Shown: piece after piece, positions 43,702-53,976 of the stretch
How the letters are laid out: each line of letters opens with the position of its first letter
How positions within the stretch are numbered: the stretch's first letter is position 1
Assembly: GCA_021432635.1 (NCBI GenBank)
Contig: MU270015.1
Span: 1,411,762-1,475,761 of the forward strand
Source: Thozetella sp. PMI_491
Taxonomy: Eukaryota; Ascomycota; Sordariomycetes; Chaetosphaeriales; Chaetosphaeriaceae
Length of the DNA: 64,000 nucleotides
Reading direction: 5' to 3'
Made by a program: the position numbers and the translations under genes
Notes under the pieces: model-generated
Database searches by the model: none
Seen by the model: only the letters and a program-made list of their open reading frames with translations
What the model was told of the DNA's origin: nothing

Positions 43702-46322
43702 CTACAGCGAATTCCAATGTTTAGACTTAACCACCTTGAATGGCACCACCGAGTCTCCCACTTGTGCGCCGTATTCCCCAGCCTGTTGCAACCATGCTTT
43801 TTCGGTCTCGTCCCAGTAGCTGCAGGCAATATCCAAGTTTACTTCGAGTGCCACATCCCGAATCTCACCTGGGCCTAGGCTGACCTTGGAAAATGCCTTG
43901 AGCTCTCGCTTCGGGCGCCAGATTGCCGAACTTGGGGGTCGGATGTATAGCGGCACGACTTCTTTGCCGGCAATAGCCCCGGTATTGGTCACCGAGATGC
44001 TGCATCGAAGGAGGCGTTGCTCGCCTGCGTCATTTTCTACCACCTCAAGCCGGAGCGGGCTAAAGGAGAAACTAGAGTACGACAGCCCGAACCCAAAGGG
44101 CCAGCGAGCACCCGTCTCGGCATCATCCCCTCGATAGCCCACGCTCAGTCCCTCGGCATACTGGAGGTCGACCTTGCCATCCTCGGACTTGCGTGCCGGG
44201 AAATTGTCGCGGCTCGGCACATGCTCTATGGTTTTAAACCACGTAGTACCAAGCTTCCCACTAGGATTCACCTTGCCAGTTATGATGTCCACAATGGCTC
44301 GGGCTCCCTCCTGACCCGGGAAGTGGCCCACTAAAATGGCATCCACGTCATCGACAAACGGGGTGACATCAATAGGGTTTCCGCAGTGAAGGACCAGGAC
44401 GGTCTTGTCAGCAGCCGCCGCTACTGCCTTTATAAGTGCCGTCTGGTTCGCGGGCATGTCCATGTCCGCCAGGTCAAATCCCTCGGATTCGTGCTGTGGT
44501 CCGCGCCCGGCATACACAATCGCCACGCCACTATTGCGTGCAGCTTCCGCAGCTTCAGCTATAGCGACGTCTTCTGGGATGTACTCTTGGAAACCAAGTG
44601 TGGCACCGTACGGAGTAGGCTCGAATTTCATGGGAGTGCGGGATTGCATGACCAGCTTAAGGGCATACGAGCCGCCCGCTTTCATGTCCACGCGCACGCG
44701 AGACTCCAGCTTAAAATGACAGAAGAGGGACTCCTCGGTCGTGATGTCTGGCTCGGGGCGGGAAAGGACTTCATCTCCATTGACAAGAAAACGGAAAGCA
44801 CCAGTGGCACGGACCGCGATTGTGTGGAGACCTGTCGTCGCAGGAGTGAGCGTCGTAGTCATCTCCAGGCGAGATCCATCCAACGAAAGTCCGGGCTTGT
44901 ATTGCCCTAACATATAAACGCTCGCATCGGCCTGGAATTCAGTGAGGATTGGGTGAGGATTGTCGTTGTTGTAATATGCAATATCGACGCCCTGGCAACC
45001 TTCCGTAGACCTAAGCTTTTGCGGCGGAAGTGTAGGAAGGATAACACAGGTGCGAACCCCCGTTGCGTGCATGACATTTTCAGAACCCCCCCAGGCCTCC
45101 TGCAGAAGCTCCAAGGGAAGGTCCTTATACTGTGGAACGCAGGACGCACTGCCGCCACCCGTGATAACCGGATCGGTTGCATATTCCCCAATCACCGCGA
45201 CTTTGGCCACTGTTGAGGGATCCAGGGGTAGAACTCCAGCGATATTTTTCAGCAGAACTATTCCCTCGGATGCCGTTTTGTAGGCCATGTCGTTGGTTTC
45301 CTTGCGAATTTCGGATCGCTCCGGGGCTTCAGAATGAGACGCCACAGTCCGGTCTCTCAGACGAAGCAGATTTGCGACTGCAAGGTCAAGGGTCTGCTCA
45401 GTGACACTGCCATCTTGGACTGCCTTGACGAGCTTATCCTTCCTAAAAACCGGGAACGGCATCTCGAGATCTAAGCCGGCGTTCGCTGCCGCAACTGTTG
45501 AGTAGGTGCCGAACCAGTCCGACATTGTGATCCCGTCAAAGCCCCAGGTTCCACGGAGGATGCCTGAGAGAAGTGGGGTATTCTCGCTGCAATAGGCTCC
45601 ATCAACTTTATTATATCTGTTTCGAGTTAGAAATCAGAGGTGATCGGGAGTTCACTAGGGATACGAACGCAGTCATGAGCCCAACCGGTCTTGAATTTCG
45701 TAGCAAATGCTGGAAGGCGGCAAGATAAATCTCCCTTACCACTCGACCATCCAGAGACTCGTCTACGTTGTAGACTTTTCTCAATGTCTCGGAGTCATTA
45801 CAGACGAAATGCTTTGGACAGGCGCCGACGCCGTGGCTCTGGATTCCGTTGACTATGGCCGCGGCCAGCTGGCCAGATAGGAGCGGATCTTCGCTGAAGC
45901 ACTCAAAATTACGCCCGGCACGCGGGTCACGGTGGATATTCACTGTTGGGCCTAGAACAATTTGCGCACTCTTGCGCCTTGCTTCTCTGGCAAGCTCCTC
46001 GCCCATTTGTCGCAAGAGCGGGGCGTTCCACGTCGAAGCAAGGCATGTCGTGTTGGGAAAGGCTGCCGTGGTGACAACATCGGTTTGGAAGTCATCTGGA
46101 CGGATTCCGTTGACCGAGTCCACGGTCTAGGTCGAGTTAGAGGAGAGCTACACTGGAATAATGGGCCATGGTTACCTTTAGGGGCGGGATACCGAGTCGT
46201 GGAACACCACCCGTGCCCCGGAAGCTGCTTCCAGAGAGCAGATTGACCTTTTCCTCTAATGTGAGCTGAGGGAGCAGTTTCAGGAACGCAGCGCCTGCAT
46301 TTTGGTCCACTAAGGGTTCCAT
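43702..46322 (-). CDS. Intracellular GH3 beta-glucosidase with PA14 domain
   Basis: Three exons: 46176..46322, 45669..46126, 43702..45616 (complement); 839 residues. There is no signal peptide, so it is probably cytosolic. The (beta/alpha)8 domain carries GPTVNIHRDPRAGRNFECFSEDP, KHFVCNDSE and the nucleophile Asp235 in GFDGITMSDWFGT. A PA14-type insert (GLHTIAVRATGAFRFLVNG...) lies near residues 390-530. Then come the alpha/beta sandwich with YAGRGPQHESEGFDL and the C-terminal fibronectin-III-like domain (GFGLSYSSFSFS, VTNTGAIAGKEVVPLYI). This layout is that of fungal PA14-containing beta-glucosidases. Intron 2 uses a weak 5' site, GTTCGT, but only this choice gives the conserved TAYNKVDGAYCSEN. 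It should cleave glucosides imported by the convergent porter. Confidence 0.93.
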
Positions 46323-48012
46323 TGTTGGCTGTTATTGTTGCAATCACAGAGGGGGGAGGGGCGGGTAGTGGGCTAAATCGAGCGACAAACGTAGCGCTAA
46401 TGATGTACTACAGACGGGATTGGGGGTCAAAGGCTTGAAGCGACGGGGTGCATGAGACCTATTTAGGCCAGTTGGCTTTCGCCAAGTCTGTGCAATGCTG
46501 TGGGTACGGAGTGTGGGGGAGCTCGGGATATCCGAGTACTCTGTTTCCACGCGTCTAGGCTCAAACAGCATTTCATGCACATGACTCGCTCGGATGCTGC
46601 CGAGCTTAAAAAATAAAAAATAAAAAATAAAAATAAAAGAGAGAGGGGGGGTACAGATTCAAAAGGCGCCAGTCGAAGAAATAACTAACATCATACTCTG
46701 AGCCACATTGTGGACCAAGTTTTTGGCCATCGGTTTACGTAGAGGTCGCAAGCTTAAGAATCTATGGAATGCGGTTTGCCCGGTAGTTTTCCGCCTAATA
46801 CTTATTTATGAAGTTATTATCGAACTCCTCTCCATTATCCTATGGGCTCCTGGTGCGTTGATATGCGGTTAATGTGTGTTGACAGGCGCTGGAAGCTGGT
46901 GCATATATAGAGAGACAGATGATGCAGACAAGAAGCTAAGCTTAGGTTTAACCCCCTTTGGGAAATATTCATAACGAGACATTCCTAGTACTTGGCCTAC
47001 ATAGTGGTGATAATGTTTAATGGCAGAGCCAGATATACGCCCCATTGGCTGACTGGGGTGGACGGGGATTCAACCGCAATCCGCCCGTTTAACCATCTGT
47101 TGTCTGGAGAAAATACTCACGATCTGTGCCTCCTTCTGTCACAACCAACATACACAAGGTGCTCTTATCAGCCAATTGTCCACCTTCGCAGGGGGTGAGA
47201 TGGCTTGAAATGGCTTGAAAATACACCTGGAGCCCGGTGTGAGACCAAGTTCGAACTCGTAGTCCTTGAAATCTTTTCCATTCGAACATCGATGAGGGGA
47301 CGCAGCGGAAAGGTAGAATTTTTTTTCTCCATCTAAACTTCGCTGAGGAACGCAGCAAGAGGGAAGTTTTTTTTTTACCCCTTTGAACGTAGCTGCAACT
47401 AACACTAGCAACAAGGATAATTTTTAGGGCGAACGCAAGCTACATTAAATCTCGAAATTCGTTTAATCAAATTGGTATATTCTGTATCCTCTTATGTTAT
47501 CGACCAATCAGCACTCCAGGCACATTCTGGTGCTTCACCTGGCTCCTTTTCTCCTTTTTGGAAGGGGGGTTTTTCGCAAGCCGCCGTCCAAAAAATTAAC
47601 ATACAAGGTAAAAGAAGACCTCGGCGCAATGCCACTCCTACCCCCCCAAAGATCTTGATAAATTCGACTCTATATAACTTATAATTCGATATCCATATGC
47701 AGCCCTTGTGACTGGAGCCAGTCGTTTAGCCACGTCAGCAGTGCGGCCACCAGGCAGTTGTTGTTCTCGAGGTAGTGTTAGCCAAGCCTGCATCCCTAGA
47801 CTGCAATCAAGACTAACTAGTAACAGCACTTGGAGGGTGTTCAGAACGAAAGAATCGCCCAAATATAGACGGCTATCACTAGTCTATGCATTCCCTATAG
47901 CTGGCGAGAAGGATCTTCCTCTAGCTCTATGAAAGCAGCAACACCATGGCTCGAGTCTAAACATATCGTAGCCGCTCTTCGGGTCTAAGGCCAAGCAGCT
48001 GGCAGCCAGTTG
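46323..48012. other. Intergenic gap
   Basis: 1.7 kb between the GH3 start and the aldo/keto reductase stop. It contains the A-rich repeat and several T tracts around 47320-47380. No supportable gene was seen; the short frames at 46992..47862 have no known motif. Confidence 0.5.
46607..46651. repeat. A-rich simple repeat (TAAAAAA units) followed by a purine run
   Basis: About four TAAAAAA or TAAAA units followed by GAGAGAGG and a G run. It is a simple sequence in the 5' flank of the GH3 gene. Confidence 0.8.
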
Positions 48013-48980
48013 CTAACCAAAGGCCTTATACTCCTTCTTCCTACCCTCAACAGTAATCTGCTCTATCTCCTCCGGAGCGAGGTTGAATGCAGGGACGTGA
48101 CCAACGATACCCTTGAGGCGCTCTTCTTTGGAGCTGGTAGTGATGGCGACGATGCCTTGGTCGATGACCCACCGCAGCAGCACCTCGCCGGTGGACACAC
48201 CGTACTTCTTGCTCAGGGTCTCCAATATCGGGTCAACGGGTCCTCCAGGAGCCTTGGTGAGGGGTACCAGAGGGCCGTACGCCGAGACGGCAATACCATG
48301 CTTCTTGAGGAATGGGAACAGTTCCGGCGACTGGTGGTATGGATGGAATTCGATCTGGTTGATGGCAGGCACAACTTTCGCCGTCACCAGGAGTGGCTCC
48401 AGGTGCTCCTGGAGATAGTTGCTGACGCCAATAGAGCGGGCCCGACCTGATGCCTTGATGGCCTCGAGTTCAGCCCACCTCTTCTGATGATCCTCGGGCA
48501 TCTTGGCATAGTATGGTTGGTGGATCAGATACAGATCCACGTAGTCAAGCCCCAGCTTCTCGAGCGAACGCGAGAAGCTCTTCTCGATCGGATCGTTGCT
48601 CCTCATTGACGCCTTCGTGGTAACGAAGAGCTTCTCTCGAGGCACGCCTGCAGCCCTGATAGCAGATCCGAGCTCCTCTTCATTGTCGTAGCCTAGAGTG
48701 TGCCATGTTAGCACCACGTTGCTGGCGGTTGGGGCAAGCAGCCATACTCTCAGCCCCGTCTAGATGGTAAAACCCGGCCTTAATGCCGGTGATAGTGTGC
48801 TCAACAATATCCTCACTGCTATTTCTACGCTTGGAGTTGGCTGTACCAAGCCCATAGGCCAGCTTTCCAGGCGAAATCAGCCACCAAGTTCGGACGATAC
48901 AGCGGCAAAAGATAAGAAGTAGGTCTCACCACAGGGATTTCGTGCCCATCATTGAGCTTGATTGTCGGGATAGGCGCCAT
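48013..48980 (-). CDS. Aldo/keto reductase
   Basis: Three exons: 48930..48980, 48748..48862, 48013..48692 (complement); 281 residues, the normal length for small fungal AKRs. It starts MAPIPTIKLNDGHEIP. The catalytic tetrad is complete: Asp52 and Tyr57 in HLDGAESYDNEEELG (rebuilt across intron 2), Lys82 in VTTKAS and His113 in LYLIHQP. NADPH-binding features SIGVSNY and ITTSSKEERLKG are present. It reduces aldehydes or ketones to alcohols in the cytosol. The normal RHIDTAxxYxNE segment reads YHLDGAESYDNE, slightly divergent. It stands alone between two long gaps. Confidence 0.92.
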
Positions 48981-50610
48981 TTTTCTTGCGGAGTTCAAGA
49001 CTTGGCTGTGAGTTCGGATCGCAGCGAGGGATTGAGATGAAAAACAACTTCGATGCAGTGGTCCGAGAAGAGGAGAGGGATTTGCGTCTCTTGGCAGTCC
49101 TTCGTGTCAGGATTCGAGCCACAGCTGGGTTTTAACACGTCAAAATGGGGCGCGAGATAAGCCGGTGATCAAGCGGGGGCGGCGTAATTGCGCCGAAGGT
49201 TGAAGATAGGGTAGCTAGAGGTGTTGCAAGATGGCCTGGCTTGCACGCCAGAGGGAGGATTGCGCTGCTGGAAGAGACGGGCAACAACTTCGCGTTGTAA
49301 TGCGAGATGACGCAAGTATGTTTGGGCATGAGCGTTACCCCGCCTCATATATTGCGTGATAGCGCGGCTTAGTCGTAAATACGAGGTTATTCATTGAACA
49401 AAGCATCAAAATGCATACCGCCAAAAGTAAAGAAATAATTGATCTACAGATAAAATCTCGCTATCACGGTTGTGACGGCATTTTCTACGATTAGTGGTGG
49501 TCCCCGTTGGCGGCGAAGAGGAGACTGATACAAGATACGAAGGTGTAAGATTGCTATCAATGCGTAACACTGTATCATACTATCGATACCGCGCTACCGC
49601 CCCGCCATCTGGCTTTGGGTTAAGTCACGGAGTCCCATCTGCGCTTAGTAGCCAGCCACCTTTGAGGTTGGGGATCCTTCAACAAGTTCTGACCCACGGA
49701 GAACTAGCGATACGCTAGCACCACCAAATATCGAAGGCTAGAGTTAGACTAAATATACCTTTGTACCGAACTCAGGCCCGGAGATGTAAGGTGTGCGAGC
49801 GTACCTACGATATAATTAGCGCGCGTAGATGCCGCAGAAAGAAGTAACACATGCTACACACGGCTGCAGCAGCCCTTATTGTCTGTTTCTACCCATGAGT
49901 CTTTTTACTTGGCGGATGCCCAGTGACCATCTCGTGCCGACCAGCACAAGAGGATAGAGGTATGGCGTGGTCGAACGGGTTCTTCCTCATTGCCGGAGGC
50001 CCGGCACGGTTTAAAATTCGGGATATTTGGTAATAGACAATACGCACTCCGGCCGCTCCACGAATGGCCTTCAGAGGAGGTAGCAGGGCATGCGTGTACC
50101 AGTTCTAATGGGGATTTTGTGAACAGAATCACGATGCAGCTTCCTATCCCATCCAAGAAGGCATCGAATCGCTCTGCATCCAAGGCAGTAATAGCATCAA
50201 GTCCACACTAAACCGCTGGAAACTAAATGCAGAAAAGGGGACCATGGCCGCTCGATTATAGCTTTGCAAGCATTCTCGTGGGCCAGGAGCATGGAAGAGA
50301 TATCCCTGCGACGAGTTTGGCGAAAGGCCCAGGGTGCCGTCAGCTAGTCTGTCGACCGTGGAACAGATGCAGTTTTAGGAATTTCGATTCTTTGTGCTAC
50401 AGTTCGGGAAAAGGCACCCCGGTTAATATGGTGGTATCCGGTTAATGTAGAAGTATCCAACTTATCGCTAAATGCTCGTGTTCATCACCAAGTCCAGAAC
50501 TGCTTATAGGCGGTTAACCCCAGCTAGTAGACGACAAGACACATGTATCACTGCTCTTCGTATGTAAACTAGTGGGTATGAAGCAGGTCACAAAAAAGTC
50601 GTAACTGCCG
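48981..50610. other. Gene-poor gap
   Basis: 1.6 kb between the reductase start and the SLATT gene stop. Short frames are present but none carries recognisable sequence. Confidence 0.5.
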
Positions 50611-51486
50611 TTACCAATGGAACCATCGACGTGTTTGGCCGGATGCCTTATTCTTCCCGCCTCTCTCTCCCACTGGCGTAGAACTCTCATCATCAGTATC
50701 GAAATCCGGCGCAAGCCGGTTGGTGTTTGGAATAAGGGCGCCAGGCTGGTTTGTTTCCTCGTTTTCCTCGGACGAGTTGTATTTCCTGTACGCGGTTTGT
50801 ATGAGCACGCCGACCTCGGTCCTGTCGCGGCCGATCACCCCCAGGGCCAGGAGCGTGTCCGTCTCCTCGATCCACGTCTGCAGCTTCCTGAACTGCACCT
50901 CGTCCTTGTGCAACTTCTCAGCCGCACCCAAACGGGTGATGAGCGCGAGGAACCCCGCCACCACCGTGTTGATGGCACCCAGAATCGTAATGGCTATTTT
51001 ATGGTCCTGCGCCCGGGGTCCCAACACCGTAAGCACTGCGCCGAGGACGACTTGGGCAAAATGACACAGGTAGATGAGGGCAAGGAGTAGCAGATATTGC
51101 ACGCGCTTGCGCCGCTGGTGGCGAAGGATCAGCGCATAAATGCCGGTTGCCGTCTTGCGGCCCTCCTCGACCGCACCGGGGTCGATGGATGCTGCTGCCC
51201 TGTTCTGTATTCCTAAGGCGCGCCGGAATAGCATCAGGTTCTCATCATTCGGCCCGCGCTCCGGAAGCCCAACCACATCACCCCATGATCCGTTTGTAGA
51301 CGACTTGATTGGTTGGCGCTGCGCTGGCAATTTCTGGGGCGGATCTGACGGCCCACCGATGCTGTCGCTCGCACCAGTACCCAAACCGACCCCTACCGAT
51401 GGCCCTATCGTGTCGCGGTCGTCCAAGGTATCGCCTCCCAAAAGAGGTGTGGACTCGTCGTCCAGTTGCTTGCTGGAGGCAGCCAT
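50611..51486 (-). CDS. Fungal SLATT-domain two-TM protein
   Basis: Single-exon gene, 291 residues. Residues 1-105 are polar and disordered. The SLATT core starts near 115 with ATGIYALILRHQRRKRVQYL. Then come two membrane helices, LLLLALIYLCHFAQVVLGAVLTVLG and a second within ITILGAINTVVAGFLALITRLG, and a soluble helix (LHKDEVQFRKLQTWIEETD). The motif ...QVVLGAVLTVLG...HKIAITILGAINTVVAG is typical of the fungal SLATT family. In bacteria, SLATT modules are predicted membrane effectors of nucleotide-signalled defence systems; the fungal proteins have no assigned function. The C-terminal 60 residues are polar. It is divergent from the MRS2-like gene. Confidence 0.85.
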   Translation of the reverse strand: MAASSKQLDDESTPLLGGDTLDDRDTIGPSVGVGLGTGASDSIGGPSDPPQKLPAQRQPIKSSTNGSWGDVVGLPERGPNDENLMLFRRALGIQNRAAASIDPGAVEEGRKTATGIYALILRHQRRKRVQYLLLLALIYLCHFAQVVLGAVLTVLGPRAQDHKIAITILGAINTVVAGFLALITRLGAAEKLHKDEVQFRKLQTWIEETDTLLALGVIGRDRTEVGVLIQTAYRKYNSSEENEETNQPGALIPNTNRLAPDFDTDDESSTPVGERGGKNKASGQTRRWFHW

Positions 51487-52235
51487 CTCGTCGGCACGAT
51501 GATGTAATGAAAGGGACAGGTTAATCTGGCGTTAAAAGATCGAAAGAGTTTTGTATGAAAATTGGCTGCGCAGATTCTACGAGATTGAAGAGTTGCAGGC
51601 AAGCAGAGGACAGGAAATGAGTGTATAAGAAGGGAAAGCGGCTGACGATTACGACGCGTGACAGCGATTAGATAGGCAGCAAGCACGTGGGGGCTGTTGA
51701 AGCGGGTGATGGTCGTCTGGAGGGCCTGGGGTGAAACTGATTGCCGAATGTGCTCAGTTTGGGTACCATCATTGGCATATTGGGTGGTACGCTACGTGAG
51801 CAGCTGATCTAACTCGTTTGGCGTATGCAAGGCACACTCAGCCGCTGGCCACGGCTAGGCGACGACGCCGCAGGCTCCAGGGCCTCAAGAGTTACTTCTT
51901 CGCAAAGTACTGTACGCCGTTCCACGGTTCGGCTGGATCCTTGCCGTGATCTTGTGCCCACGGCAATGTATATGCATGCTCTGCCGAAGTGCGTTCCTGC
52001 AAACTATGTACCAGAGTGTTTCTGCGGATGTGCGGAGGCGGCGTCGTAGGTCAGTATGTGCGCGCGTTAGCTGCTGCATGCTTACGGGCCCCGCAGAATT
52101 GCGCCACAAATTTCCCGCACCTCCCTTGAACAACCACATATGCTTATCTGGACCGCTCCAGCCTCGAGGGAGCTTGGCAACCTACAAGAAGACGCTCTGG
52201 TCCTGGCAGGGTAGAGAAAAGTCAGGTAGGTGAAG
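51487..52235. promoter_or_regulatory. Divergent promoter region between SLATT and MRS2-like genes
   Basis: Non-coding 749 bases holding both promoters. No credible gene is seen and no specific sites were identified. Confidence 0.45.
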
Positions 52236-53510
52236 ATGCCGGCGAGGCCCGGTCCTTGCCTCTGGACTGCTAGTATCCACCGGCAAATTTCGACTGTTCC
52301 GAGGTATCCGCGAGCGCGCCTGTGGGCCACCGCTCCTACGCGCCTAGAGGACTCACCACTGCGCGCTTCTTACCCTTGCATATCTTCACCGTCTCACCGT
52401 CGCCAAATACATACCACGGGCTTGCCTAGGCATGGTCTCGGGAGGCCGTCGCATGCGCTGAGCGCTGAAGAGGCGCACGCCCTGCTGGACCTCTCAACAA
52501 AGCTGTCACGCCATGTGTCCGGAGACGATATCACTCTGCGCGGGACCGAGATCAACGATAAAGGAGAGATCAGCCAGGAACACCTGGTGCTCACAAAGCA
52601 TGGCATCACCGCCTCGTTTGACCTGCACGGCCGTGATTTGAGAAACATCGACCTGAACTCCAAGTCTGTACCATACATCTTCGTTCGCCCGACCACCATC
52701 ATCGTCAATCTGTTCTTTCTCCGCCTCTTGGTCCAGTGTGACCGTATATTGATCTTGGAGCCACCCGATAACGTACCATCCGCGTTCGCATCGCGGGTTA
52801 AGGGCCTATTCCTCTCCAACCTCGAGGGGAGGCTGCGGAGCACGTCTCAACAGCCATTCGAGTTCCGCGCTCTCGAAGCAGCCCTCATCACTGCCGTCTG
52901 CACTCTCGAAGCCGAATACCTTCTGGCCAGAGAGCCGGCCCGTGCGGCTTTGGAGGTGTTGCAAGAGAAGGTTGATGTCGAACGTTCGCAGCTGCAAGAT
53001 CTTCTCTTCCACTCTCGTCGAATGTCGTCGCTCTCCAACAAGGCCCGGCTGGTGCGCGACGCTTTGCAAGAAGTCTTGAATGTCGATGAGGATTTGGCCG
53101 AGATGTACTTGACAGACGCGCGTGCAGGAAAGCCTCACGAGTTGTTGGACCATGTCGAGGCCGAGGTGCTGCTGGAGACGTATTGCAAGGTCTGCGACCA
53201 AGTTGTCGAAGCGGCCGGGTCGATCACCGAGGCCATAGTCAAGACTGAAGACAATCTGAAGTCAATACTGGATGCCCATAGGAATCAGATAATGCTCCTG
53301 GATGTCCGGCTCAGCATTGGGATGCTGGGACTGGCATCGGGAACTCTGGTGGCTGGGCTGTATGGCATGAATCTCATAAATGGCATTGAGGCTGCCCCGT
53401 GGGGGTTTCCTGTTATGGCTGGGTGCTCTTTTGGGGTGTCTGCTTTGTTCATCCTGTATGGTGCGGTAAGGTTAAGGCGCTTGAATAGGATCAGGATGGG
53501 ACTAAAATAA
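52236..53510 (+). CDS. MRS2-like mitochondrial Mg2+ channel (CorA superfamily)
   Basis: Single-exon gene, 424 residues. The N-terminus is rich in Arg and Ser with few acids (RQISTVPRYPRARLW, HRRQIHTTGLPRHG), a likely mitochondrial presequence. The CorA-type body has FDLHGRDLRNIDLNSKSVPYIFVRPTTIIVNL, FEFRALEAALI and long helices rich in acidic and leucine residues. The pore motif YGMN in LASGTLVAGLYGMNL precedes the second of two C-terminal membrane helices. MRS2/LPE10 proteins carry Mg2+ across the inner mitochondrial membrane. Orthologues in related fungi are usually longer, so this may be a paralogue; the loop after GMN is short. The start is the first ATG after an in-frame GTG. Confidence 0.88.
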   Translation: MPARPGPCLWTASIHRQISTVPRYPRARLWATAPTRLEDSPLRASYPCISSPSHRRQIHTTGLPRHGLGRPSHALSAEEAHALLDLSTKLSRHVSGDDITLRGTEINDKGEISQEHLVLTKHGITASFDLHGRDLRNIDLNSKSVPYIFVRPTTIIVNLFFLRLLVQCDRILILEPPDNVPSAFASRVKGLFLSNLEGRLRSTSQQPFEFRALEAALITAVCTLEAEYLLAREPARAALEVLQEKVDVERSQLQDLLFHSRRMSSLSNKARLVRDALQEVLNVDEDLAEMYLTDARAGKPHELLDHVEAEVLLETYCKVCDQVVEAAGSITEAIVKTEDNLKSILDAHRNQIMLLDVRLSIGMLGLASGTLVAGLYGMNLINGIEAAPWGFPVMAGCSFGVSALFILYGAVRLRRLNRIRMGLK

Positions 53511-53976
53511 GACGGTTGTAAAGATGGGAAGGTCGTCTCCTGGTGTTGATAACTATAGTTGGCCAACTCACCTCGGAATGCAAATACACGGTAGATATTC
53601 CAATAAGGAGCACGCTCTTTAGCGAGAACAGAGATGCCGGTCAGCGCCTCAGTCGCCCTAGCTCGCAGTGTACAGGCGATGCTCATTGATTAAGTAGCCT
53701 CGTTTAGGTGCCTAATATTCTTTAGCGTGGGCTACGTTCAGCTGTTAGTCATCAATCAGCCTCTCCGCTTGCATCTTTGGATATCTGTTAGATGCTGATC
53801 AACAGTCTCTACTCATGGTTTAGATGTAGTTAACTATTTGGCTGACCAGATAAATCGGCCCCCATTTCCAGTGCTTACACCTCAGCTGAACTTTTGGCAT
53901 TTATCTTGTTTCCCTGCAAATCCCGCCCTAGCTCCCCACCCCGCTGCCTTCGTATGCCTCCCTGAGATTGGGCGCC
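53511..53976. other. Intergenic gap
   Basis: 466 bases between the Mg2+ channel stop and the next gene; promoter of the latter. No gene seen. Confidence 0.5.
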
